NCBI GenBank assembly: GCA_016840905.1
Contig: JAEORM010000045.1
Span: 1-11,211, forward strand
Direction: 5' to 3'
From: Candidatus Gerdarchaeota archaeon
Lineage (GTDB): Archaea; Asgardarchaeota; Heimdallarchaeia; JABLTI01
DNA length: 11,211 nucleotides
The notes beneath the pieces are model-generated. The model saw only the letters and a program-made list of their open reading frames with translations, had not been told where the DNA came from and searched no databases. Positions 5,025 through 11,211 of the stretch are shown here, in pieces. A program made the position numbers and the translations under genes. Within the stretch, counting starts at the first letter, position 1. Each line of letters begins with the position of its first letter.

Positions 5025-8000
5025 ATGTTTAGAAGATTCTTCTCTTGGTTTAAAAAACTCTTTTCAAGAAAAGAGGAAGAAGTAATAGTTGAAGAACCTA
5101 TTGTAGAACCTATAATAGAGAAGGATGAGGAAATAATAGAAATTGAAGAATATAGTCCTGATATCTTTGAGGTTGCAGAAGAAGATAGTGAACTTTTTGA
5201 AGAGGAGAAATTTCTTGAAAGGCAAGTTAGAGAATTAAAGAAAGAAAAAGAAGCACTCCAAAGTGTTCATCAAATATTAGATCAGATAAATCCAGAGGAT
5301 GATCTTTTTGAAACACTAGGAGCAACTGATTTTTGGAATGCTACTGGTTATTGTTCAACTGTGAGAGAGAAATTTGCAAAGGCTATTGATGAAAAAGATG
5401 ACGAACAACAGCTCAAACATTATTGGCGAACAAATAAGATGTATATGCGTTCAGTTGAAGCTTATCGTGATGCTATAGTAAAAAGTGACATGTTACGTGC
5501 CCGAGTGATGTTACTAAATATTAGATTATTGTATGATGTACTTATTGAGATGCATCGTTTAAATCCACAGAATATTCCTAAACCACAAACACTAGATGTA
5601 GAAATGCGTAAAGAATATGTTAAAGATATATTAGTCGAAATTCTTGAAAAAAGCTCCTTCCCGCTAAGTATTAGAGAAATCTTGGATGTAGTAAAGAAAA
5701 ACGAACAAATTTATGTTCTTGAATTGTTAACTGAAGAATCAATCCAATTTTATATTGAAACACTTGTTTCAGATGAATTTATTAAAGAAACAAAACGAAT
5801 TATTGAATTAGTACCCCCACCTTTACCTAATATTCCTCTCGAGGTTAGAGAAAAGATTCCTGAAATGATTTTTGAGTTTGTTTATTCTCCAGATGTAAAG
5901 ATGTATAGACGGGAGGATATTGGTAGAGAAGAACTTTCAGCTTTGTTTCCACCTGAAATTTACAAAGGTTTACAAGAACATGGTTTTTATCGAATAGAAG
6001 ACGTTCAAGGAAAAATAGATGAGCTTGAAGATGTATTAATACACAAATTACATTTCGAACCAGATATGACTGCTATATCCTTAGGAATTTTGAAGGAAAG
6101 ATTAGGACGATTAGATACAAAACAAACGAGTCATAAAAGTGATCAAAAATCTTTGATAACAAAAAGACGAAGGCTAAGTGAGGAAGCAGAAGAAATTACT
6201 GAAGAGACCGAACCATCGATTGAAGAGATTGAGGAAAGAGATCAATCTGAAGATTTTATAAAAATCACTCATCAAGATATTATCAATTCACCCATCCCCA
6301 GACCATATCAGCTTGAAGCCTATTATATGTTCAAAGGTAATAGATATAATGCCAGTGTAATTGATTCCCCAACTGGTTCAGGAAAAACTTTGATGGGTAT
6401 GATGTGCATACAAGATTGGTTAAGGAATTTACGAAAGAATGAATCAATTCTAGTGCTTGTTCCAACTCAAAATTACCAATCTCAATGGGTTGATTCTATT
6501 TGTTTTAATGAAATCGGTCTACAAATATCTCCAACTTATGTCTTTTCAGGAACAATTACTCAATTAGAGAATTTTATTGCTAAAACACGGGAAATTCCTC
6601 CAATTATTATTCTCACCTATACTTCATTGGCTCAAGTTCTTGGGGCAAAAACCATGAAAGAAAAAGAGCTTAAGCAATTGATCAATTGGTTGGGCATCCG
6701 CAATGTTATCTTTGATGAAGCACATAAAATTGTAGAACAAGAAGCTAGTGCAACTTATGAAGTTGTTAAAAGAATGATTAAATTATATAAAGGAGCACAT
6801 ATTGAGAATTTGATTGGTTTTTCTGGTACAGCCAAAGCATATGAAAAAGCATTCAAACGTCTTGGTCTTAATCTCATTTACATTGTACCAGAAAAGGAGT
6901 TAGTGTTACATGGTTTTGTTGCACCAATTGCTGAATTAGGTGTAACATTTGCTTATTCAGGTCGAGAAAAAGCTATAAGAGAAATTCATAATGAAATTAA
7001 AATAAATATGAAACAGTTATGGAGCTATTTTGGTTATAACGAATTACGTAAAGAATTTCAGAAAATCCCCCAAAATGATCGTTTATTCATTTGCAAAGAA
7101 TTGTTGGGTATGTATAATACTTATAAAAATGAAGTAGCGACAGAAAAACTCAAAGCTAAATTTGTTGATTGGGCTCCTGGTAAAGATAAAGGACCACTTT
7201 CATTAAATGATGTTAATTTAGTACTAGCTATTCAAGTCTATAATAGCTGGTCAGATATTACCTTGGCTGCCAACTCAAATCATCCAAATTCTGCCAGGGA
7301 AATAGTTGATGAAACTGATAAATTAGTTATGAGATTAGAACAATTGATTCGTATTCCTAGCCTTAAGAAGATGATTACCAGTGAAAAATATGGCAATCGC
7401 ATGTTAAAAAATACTACACTTTATAATATTCGAAAAGAAGCAAAAGATCGACGAGAAGCTCAAAATGAAATTAAAGATATAACATGTTCAACAATGGTTG
7501 GAATTTACAAAGCACTTGATACTTGGGCTAGAACGAAAATTGGTGAAGGACGTGTTGGGACTTTACAATCAATAATTAATGCAGAAGAAGAAATTCGAGA
7601 TGTTAAAGGAGTAGTTATCTTTGATACTGGTCGAACCATTAAACTGGAAGATGAATCAGGTATTGGATCACCTGGTTTCTCTGGTGTTGGTGGTAGTTTT
7701 GCTCAAAGCTTAGGAACAAATATCATTAATTACAATCCTATTGCTGTCCAATCTTCTGAGATGTATATTAGTTATAATCCCAATTTAGAAAAACCACTAC
7801 ATGTTATGATGGCGGATTTCATAAGAAATGATGTAATTGTTGATAAATTAACAGAAAGGATTTTCATGGAATTGATTTATGATCTACCATTCCAAGAACA
7901 GCTTAGTAATTTCATTTATTTGACTTTTAGGGAATTAATGGTTTCCTATGCTTCATCCTTAAAAAATGTTTATCGTGTTAGATTATCGGAGTTTTCAAAG

Positions 8001-9212
8001 AAAGTCTTTGAACCTTTACAAAGTTTCATTGATGAAATGGTTATCTTAGATGATAATCTAGCGATTTCTGTTAATCTATTAAAAGATCGGATTAGCGATC
8101 CGAGTATCAGAATTAATAATATTATTTTGAAATTATATGATTATGCAATTATTGCACGAAAAATTGAACAAGCTAAAAAGGGTACTTTACAAACAGCAGA
8201 TGGCGAATTTCAAGAATATTATTATTTGAATATGCCTGCTGGCAGACAAAAACAACTAATCTATGATCTAGTCTCTGATTTCCTAGACTCAGAAGAATTA
8301 CCAATACATTTAGTTTTTGTCTCATCATGGGCTAGAACTGGGTGGGATGTTCGAACACCAGATATACTAATTGATGCTACTGCTACTCGAGATGTGACAG
8401 CTTGGCAACAATTACGTGGTAGAGCTATGCGAGCGCTAGAAAGTTGGACCATTGATTGTTATCGAACCATTTCTGTTCTGTTAGGAAAGAGTAGTAATGC
8501 TGAGAAAATCATTCAACGTTTACCTGTTGATATGCAAAATAATTTTGAAAAGATCAGAAAGGAATTTACTCCTAAGGAAGAATTCACAGAGATAATGACT
8601 GAGTTATTGTATAATTCCATTGATGAAGCACAAATTCCACCTGAAGTAAAAGTTACTTTAAAATCGAAAGTAAATTCGGGTAACGTAAATAATCTTGATA
8701 CCCATGAACGAATGAAATTGATCATTTATTTAATGTTATCAAAGAATAAAGTTGCTCATATCTTTGAAATGGTAAAAGCATCAGGATCATCGAGACAAGT
8801 TGAACTTGATAAAAGTACTGGCACATGGAAGAGAAAAGCATCGATTGCTAAAAAACATCGTGAAGAGCCTATTTTGCCAGTTCCAGGTGCAGAAAGAAAA
8901 AGAGGTAAATATATTGCACCTTTAATTTATTCAAAAGATCCTACTGTTGATACACCATCAGAAATTAAAGATACCTTACAAGGACTTCTTAAAGGATTGG
9001 ATGAAGACCTATTAGATGATTGGGTTTTATCACTTGTAGAAGAGAATGAGGCTCAAAAGAAAGTAAACTTAGAAACGGAATCAGAAAGGGAACGTTTAGA
9101 ATTAGAGGAACTTGCACAAGAAGTCGAATTGCCAACTCAAATGGAGATAGACGGAGTAACTGAAGCCGTCTTGAAAGAGTTTTTGAATGATATTGATAAG
9201 ATTGAATTCTAA
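5025..9212 (+). CDS. Giant SF2 helicase with N-terminal amphipathic helix and winged-helix-like region (1395 aa)
   Basis: This is a superfamily 2 DEAH-type nucleic-acid helicase/translocase. I chose the ATG at 5025, which has AGGGG 10 bases upstream. An in-frame TTG at 4971 would add 18 residues but has no ribosome site. Residues 1-16 (MFRRFFSWFKKLFSRK) form a basic amphipathic helix like the membrane-targeting start of FtsY; 17-70 are strongly acidic. Residues 95-180 are helical, and about 193-262 look like a winged helix. A charged linker (365-412) precedes the motor. Q-like motif: PRPYQ (425-429). Motif I: SPTGSGKT (448-455). Ia: VLVPTQ. II: DEAH (564-567). III: SGTA (600-603). Candidate IV: GVVIFDTGRTI (862-872). 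V: ARTGWDV (1103-1109). VI: QLRGRAMR (1129-1136). The 500 residues between III and V are far longer than usual and mostly helical, so two large insertions are inferred. Residues 1290-1395 are acidic and helical. Its biological role (repair, defence or segregation) is unknown. Confidence 0.85.
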   Translation: MFRRFFSWFKKLFSRKEEEVIVEEPIVEPIIEKDEEIIEIEEYSPDIFEVAEEDSELFEEEKFLERQVRELKKEKEALQSVHQILDQINPEDDLFETLGATDFWNATGYCSTVREKFAKAIDEKDDEQQLKHYWRTNKMYMRSVEAYRDAIVKSDMLRARVMLLNIRLLYDVLIEMHRLNPQNIPKPQTLDVEMRKEYVKDILVEILEKSSFPLSIREILDVVKKNEQIYVLELLTEESIQFYIETLVSDEFIKETKRIIELVPPPLPNIPLEVREKIPEMIFEFVYSPDVKMYRREDIGREELSALFPPEIYKGLQEHGFYRIEDVQGKIDELEDVLIHKLHFEPDMTAISLGILKERLGRLDTKQTSHKSDQKSLITKRRRLSEEAEEITEETEPSIEEIEERDQSEDFIKITHQDIINSPIPRPYQLEAYYMFKGNRYNASVIDSPTGSGKTLMGMMCIQDWLRNLRKNESILVLVPTQNYQSQWVDSICFNEIGLQISPTYVFSGTITQLENFIAKTREIPPIIILTYTSLAQVLGAKTMKEKELKQLINWLGIRNVIFDEAHKIVEQEASATYEVVKRMIKLYKGAHIENLIGFSGTAKAYEKAFKRLGLNLIYIVPEKELVLHGFVAPIAELGVTFAYSGREKAIREIHNEIKINMKQLWSYFGYNELRKEFQKIPQNDRLFICKELLGMYNTYKNEVATEKLKAKFVDWAPGKDKGPLSLNDVNLVLAIQVYNSWSDITLAANSNHPNSAREIVDETDKLVMRLEQLIRIPSLKKMITSEKYGNRMLKNTTLYNIRKEAKDRREAQNEIKDITCSTMVGIYKALDTWARTKIGEGRVGTLQSIINAEEEIRDVKGVVIFDTGRTIKLEDESGIGSPGFSGVGGSFAQSLGTNIINYNPIAVQSSEMYISYNPNLEKPLHVMMADFIRNDVIVDKLTERIFMELIYDLPFQEQLSNFIYLTFRELMVSYASSLKNVYRVRLSEFSKKVFEPLQSFIDEMVILDDNLAISVNLLKDRISDPSIRINNIILKLYDYAIIARKIEQAKKGTLQTADGEFQEYYYLNMPAGRQKQLIYDLVSDFLDSEELPIHLVFVSSWARTGWDVRTPDILIDATATRDVTAWQQLRGRAMRALESWTIDCYRTISVLLGKSSNAEKIIQRLPVDMQNNFEKIRKEFTPKEEFTEIMTELLYNSIDEAQIPPEVKVTLKSKVNSGNVNNLDTHERMKLIIYLMLSKNKVAHIFEMVKASGSSRQVELDKSTGTWKRKASIAKKHREEPILPVPGAERKRGKYIAPLIYSKDPTVDTPSEIKDTLQGLLKGLDEDLLDDWVLSLVEENEAQKKVNLETESERERLELEELAQEVELPTQMEIDGVTEAVLKEFLNDIDKIEF

Positions 9213-9240
9213 GTTAATTTTCTACTTTATTCTTTTAATC
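9213..9240 (+). terminator. T-rich tract between convergent genes
   Basis: The 22-base gap between the helicase stop and the stop of the minus-strand regulator is a T-rich tract (TTAATTTTCTACTTTATTC) that continues into the first bases of the opposing gene. It is a plausible U-rich terminator for the helicase transcript. No stem is evident. Confidence 0.45.
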
Positions 9241-9582
9241 TTTCACGTAGAATAATATCTTAGGTCGTCCTCGTTTCTTTGTTATTATCGGTTTCTTCTC
9301 CACGGTACCATTCATTATAAGTTTAGCTAAAATATCATAAAGTGTTGTTCTGGGGATATTTGTTAATGAAGCTAGTGTACCTCGAGTAATAGGTCCTTTT
9401 TCAGTTAAGATTTTAACTAAAAAATCTTCAATTTTTATATGATTTTTAATTTCCTCTTCTGGACCATAAACAAAAGCTGTTCTTTGACTATAAACAATCA
9501 AATCTTTACTTATTTCCGTTTCATCTAAATGTTTTCGAATCAATTTGTCAACTTGTTCGCTAATCGAATATTCTTCAGACAT
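9235..9582 (-). CDS. Winged-helix transcriptional regulator (115 aa)
   Basis: This is a small predicted DNA-binding regulator. I chose the ATG at 9582, preceded on the minus strand by GAGAGGG about 10 bases upstream. A longer in-frame TTG at 9612 adds 10 residues but lacks a ribosome site. Residues 1-48 are a charged N-terminal region, partly helical, that may be a dimerisation or sensing segment. Residues 50-113 are a winged helix-turn-helix: a helix IEDFLVKILTEKG, a short helix TRGTLASLTN, the recognition helix PRTTLYDILAKLIMNG, and a basic wing TKKRGRPK followed by the strand ILFYV. This resembles the TrmB/MarR/IclR-like winged helix common in archaea, without a recognisable ligand domain. 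The wing GRP is AT-hook-like and fits binding to AT-rich DNA. It is divergent from the RING-like gene across 191 bases, so it may control that unit and itself. The specific target is inference. Confidence 0.82.
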   Translation of the reverse strand: MSEEYSISEQVDKLIRKHLDETEISKDLIVYSQRTAFVYGPEEEIKNHIKIEDFLVKILTEKGPITRGTLASLTNIPRTTLYDILAKLIMNGTVEKKPIITKKRGRPKILFYVKD

Positions 9583-9632
9583 AGTATAGGTCCCTCTCAA
9601 TAGGTTTTCCAAATATTAATTAAATTGCTAGA

Positions 9633-9640
9633 TAATAAAA
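9633..9640 (-). promoter_or_regulatory. TATA box candidate for the winged-helix regulator
   Basis: On the minus strand CTTTTATTATC (9641-9631) contains TTTTATTA. A transcript would start near 9610, about 28 bases before the ATG at 9582, and would include the GAGAGGG ribosome site. Spacing is good; the match to the TATA consensus is moderate. Confidence 0.35.
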
Positions 9641-9677
9641 GTTATGCGAATATCCAAAATAAAGATTTTTTTCAAGT

Positions 9678-9696
9678 AATTAATCTATAATTAATT
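9678..9696. promoter_or_regulatory. Candidate operator: 7-bp inverted repeat with 5-base spacer
   Basis: AATTAAT (9678-9684) and ATTAATT (9690-9696) are perfect reverse complements around CTATA. The element lies about 5 bases before the TATA candidate of the RING-like gene, and about 95 bases upstream of the divergent winged-helix gene. The related sequence ATTAATTAA recurs at 9615-9623 next to the regulator's own promoter. The arms are pure A/T, so chance is possible, but the placement suits a dimeric winged-helix regulator. Confidence 0.4.
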
Positions 9697-9701
9697 TCTA
9701 A

Positions 9702-9709
9702 TTTATAGG
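9702..9709 (+). promoter_or_regulatory. TATA box candidate for the RING-like/coiled-coil unit
   Basis: TTTATAGG is a good archaeal TATA match. Transcription would start near 9730, leaving a leader of about 45 bases that carries GGAG (9761-9764), 9 bases before the GTG start codon of the RING-like gene. Confidence 0.45.
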
Positions 9710-9773
9710 TAAATGACCCAAGACAAAAGTCTTTTAATCATTTATGAACAAGAGAAAGATGGAGTAACTGAGT

Positions 9774-10175
9774 GTGTCAGAGTTAAAAGGGCAAAATGTT
9801 AATTTTTCTATTAAAATAGAAAATGATAAAGAAGCTGAAAAAAAGGCAAAAAATCATACCCTTATAGGAAACACTATCAGTTTTAATGTTTCAGTTACTA
9901 AGAAAGAATCCGCTGGTTCTTCTTTCACATTAACCGGTTCATCACTTGATGTAAATTCAAAACAAATAGGTATTTGGTCTTGGATTGAAAAGAAAACATA
10001 TACCTGTATGATTTGCAAATTACCAATAAAAGAAGGACAAAAAGTATCTAGATGTCCCATGTGTCAATCATTGTTTCATGATGAACATATTTTTGAATGG
10101 TTAAAAGTAAAAGGAAAGTGTCCAGTGTGTATTCAATCATTATTACCAGGTGGTACAGAATCAGTAAATTTGTAA
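9774..10175 (+). CDS. RING/PHD-like treble-clef zinc protein (133 aa)
   Basis: The start is GTG at 9774, with GGAG 9 bases upstream. Residues 1-28 are charged. Residues 30-70 look beta-rich (TISFNVSVTKK, SFTLTGSSLDV) and may be a small separate domain. Residues 78-119 form a cross-brace zinc motif with eight candidate ligands: C78-x2-C81-x12-C94-x2-C97-x4-H102-x2-H105-x10-C116-x2-C119. FHDEHIFEWL and CPVC closely resemble the FHxxCIxxWL...CPxC signature of RING-H2 ubiquitin ligases, but with His replacing Cys at the sixth position and PHD-like spacing between the third and fifth ligands. RING domains recruit E2 enzymes; Asgard and some other archaea carry small RING proteins in ubiquitin-like systems. 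No E1, E2 or ubiquitin gene is in this window, so ligase activity is only a possibility; a zinc-binding interaction domain is the safe reading. A coiled-coil gene follows 25 bases downstream. Confidence 0.78.
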   Translation: MSELKGQNVNFSIKIENDKEAEKKAKNHTLIGNTISFNVSVTKKESAGSSFTLTGSSLDVNSKQIGIWSWIEKKTYTCMICKLPIKEGQKVSRCPMCQSLFHDEHIFEWLKVKGKCPVCIQSLLPGGTESVNL

Positions 10176-10200
10176 TGGAGATAGATTAAATCTTAAAGAG

Positions 10201-10845
10201 ATGTTTAGTATGAGCAAAAAACCAAAGACCAAACAATCTTTTGATGTAGATGTTATAAAAACTCCCGAAGGACAAGTTCCTACAGTCGATAGTTTTCATC
10301 GCGTAATAGATGGCTTATTTGGAGAAGTTTTGGACACCAGGAAGGATATTGTTAAACTTATACCTAATTTAGAGAAAGAGCTAAGTAATTTGAGAGAAAT
10401 ACTTGCTCAACAAATGGTATTATATGAGTTATTGAATTCTTCAATTAAGAACATCGAAGAGGAACTTAGTGAACAAGGAAAGAAAATTAGCAAAATACAA
10501 AAAATCTCTTCAGAGACTCCACAAAGTACTACCACAGAAGCAGATCTAACCGATCAATCAAAGAAGGCTATTGCTAAATTAATTCAAACAGAACTTAACG
10601 AAGGAACAAAACCCATCTATGCTTCTTTAAAAGTATTAGAAGATGAGATAACTAAATCAAGTGCTAATACTTTAAAGAAAGTGGAAAAACAACTTGATAG
10701 CATAAAAGATCAGATTGATGATCTCTCATCAAAAACAGAATTACAAATGTTAGAGATTTTGGAAACAATTAATCCAAGTCCAATTAAAAGTTCTTCTTCA
10801 TCTTCTGAAAGTAAATCAACCACTAAAAGAAAGCTTCCTTCTTAA
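10201..10845 (+). CDS. Coiled-coil protein of unknown function (214 aa)
   Basis: I do not recognise the family. Residues 1-30 are basic and likely disordered. Residues 35-105 and 118-192 are long amphipathic helices with heptad-like hydrophobic spacing (for example LIPNLEKELSNLREIL and LKKVEKQLDSIKDQIDDL), separated by a Ser/Thr-rich hinge at 103-117. The C-terminus is a Ser-rich tail (197-206) ending in basic KRKLPS. There is no Cys, membrane span or signal peptide. A second in-frame ATG at 10210 (MSKKPK) has AAAGAG at a more usual distance and may be the true start, giving 211 residues; the first ATG has that sequence directly against it. It lies 25 bases after the RING-like gene, so the two are probably co-transcribed, and it could be that protein's scaffold or substrate. 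Predicted to form parallel or antiparallel dimers or filaments. Confidence 0.72.
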   Translation: MFSMSKKPKTKQSFDVDVIKTPEGQVPTVDSFHRVIDGLFGEVLDTRKDIVKLIPNLEKELSNLREILAQQMVLYELLNSSIKNIEEELSEQGKKISKIQKISSETPQSTTTEADLTDQSKKAIAKLIQTELNEGTKPIYASLKVLEDEITKSSANTLKKVEKQLDSIKDQIDDLSSKTELQMLEILETINPSPIKSSSSSSESKSTTKRKLPS

Positions 10846-10960
10846 AAATTCTTTATCAGAAGTATACCTATAAAGTTCTAAACAAAATACATTAAATAAA
10901 ATAAAAAAAGAAATTCATTTAACTAAAGTGCTGGTATATAGTAGAGAGAAGAGAAAATTA

Positions 10961-10981
10961 ATAGGGGTGATAGTCCCCTAT
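10961..10981 (-). terminator. Hairpin terminator of the minus-strand gene, overlapping its stop codon
   Basis: ATAGGGG (10961-10967) pairs perfectly with CCCCTAT (10975-10981) around a 7-base loop, and includes the TAG stop codon of the minus-strand gene. On the minus strand the stem is followed by a T-rich run (TTAATTTTCTCTTCTC). This is the most GC-rich stem in the noncoding part of the window. Confidence 0.5.
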
Positions 10982-11211
10982 GGAATTTCTAAAACGGAAA
11001 TGTCAACTTTGGATACGCCATCTATATCAGCTAATTCTTCTTTGATTGTCTCCATGTTTACATTTTTGAATTCTTTAGAATCAATATAACCTTCATATAC
11101 ACAGCTTTCTTGGGTAAAGCATAACCCTGTTGAATATAATGTTTTTATGCCTGCTTTCATAAACAGTGAACCCATCTTCTTGAGAAAGTCTGGACTAAGC
11201 TTTCCAACCTC
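10978..11211 (-). CDS. C-terminal part of an unrecognised protein (5' partial)
   Basis: The frame is open to the end of the window, and the residues before the first internal Met (at 11175) read as normal protein (GKLSPDFLKKMG), so the gene starts beyond 11211 and 77 C-terminal residues are visible. These contain an amphipathic helix (SPDFLKKMGSLFMKAG) and a short segment with two cysteines (LCFTQESCVYEGYI). The final helix and strand (ETIKEELADIDGVSKVDISVLEI) resemble the end of a ferredoxin-like or ACT-like alpha/beta fold. No family can be named from this fragment. It is convergent with the coiled-coil gene; the 132 bases between them (10846-10977) are A-rich and hold only the hairpin at 10961-10981. 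Confidence 0.65.
   Translation of the reverse strand, partial: EVGKLSPDFLKKMGSLFMKAGIKTLYSTGLCFTQESCVYEGYIDSKEFKNVNMETIKEELADIDGVSKVDISVLEIP

Noticed and set aside
8261..8725. Two minus-strand frames (8261-8452 and 8513-8725) inside the helicase
   Set aside because: The first is antisense to helicase motifs V and VI; neither has a ribosome site or protein-like composition.
9583..9612. Ten-residue N-terminal extension of the winged-helix regulator from a TTG
   Set aside because: It would place the GAGAGGG ribosome site inside the coding sequence; the ATG at 9582 uses that site at normal spacing.
9854..10060. 68-codon minus-strand frame inside the RING-like gene
   Set aside because: It is a shadow of the zinc-motif coding strand and has no ribosome site.
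1..11211. CRISPR arrays, tRNA or rRNA genes, transposases, integrases and attachment sites
   Set aside because: I saw no regularly spaced repeats, cloverleaf-like segments, rRNA-like stretches or recombinase motifs. A covariance-model and repeat search would be needed to exclude small RNAs.

Overview
The window is strongly AT-rich and reads as archaeal. Several starts have Shine-Dalgarno (SD) sequences matching an archaeal 16S 3' end (GGAGG, GAGGTG), AT-rich TATA-like boxes lie upstream of several genes, and T-rich tracts follow gene ends. The gene content is a hydrogenase-maturation GTPase, an actin-like ATPase, an MglA-type small GTPase, a RING/PHD-like zinc protein and long coiled-coil proteins. 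This combination suggests an Asgard-type archaeon. That placement is inference; no rRNA or other phylogenetic marker is present.

Layout. 1-573 (+) is the 3' part of hypB, a Ni-inserting GTPase. 620-901 (-) is a small all-helical protein of unknown function, convergent with hypB. 902-1145 is a 244-base intergenic region with A-rich repeats, a short inverted repeat and a pair of direct repeats. 1146-4838 (+) is a tight four-gene cluster, probably one operon. It encodes a ParM/Ta0583-like actin-family ATPase, an overlapping ParR-like ribbon-helix-helix protein, a helical-repeat protein ending in a zinc ribbon, and an MglA-like small GTPase. 5025-9212 (+) has its own promoter-like sequence and encodes a very large SF2 helicase. 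Its N-terminus looks like an amphipathic membrane-binding helix, it carries an N-terminal winged-helix-like region, and its second RecA domain appears split by long helical insertions. 9235-9582 (-) is a small winged-helix regulator, convergent with the helicase. It is divergent from a two-gene (+) unit: 9774-10175, a RING/PHD-like zinc protein, and 10201-10845, a coiled-coil protein. 10978-11211 (-) is the C-terminal part of an unrecognised protein that runs off the window.

How the genes may work together. The centre of interest is the 1146-4838 cluster. The filament-forming ATPase followed by a DNA-binding adaptor has the gene order of a type II (ParMR) DNA segregation cassette. Here it sits beside a housekeeping-type gene and continues into a zinc-ribbon scaffold and a GTPase of the family that sets cell polarity in bacteria. 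This could be a DNA- or cargo-positioning system that couples an actin-like filament to a GTPase switch. The coupling is a hypothesis from gene order. The individual domain calls rest on visible motifs.
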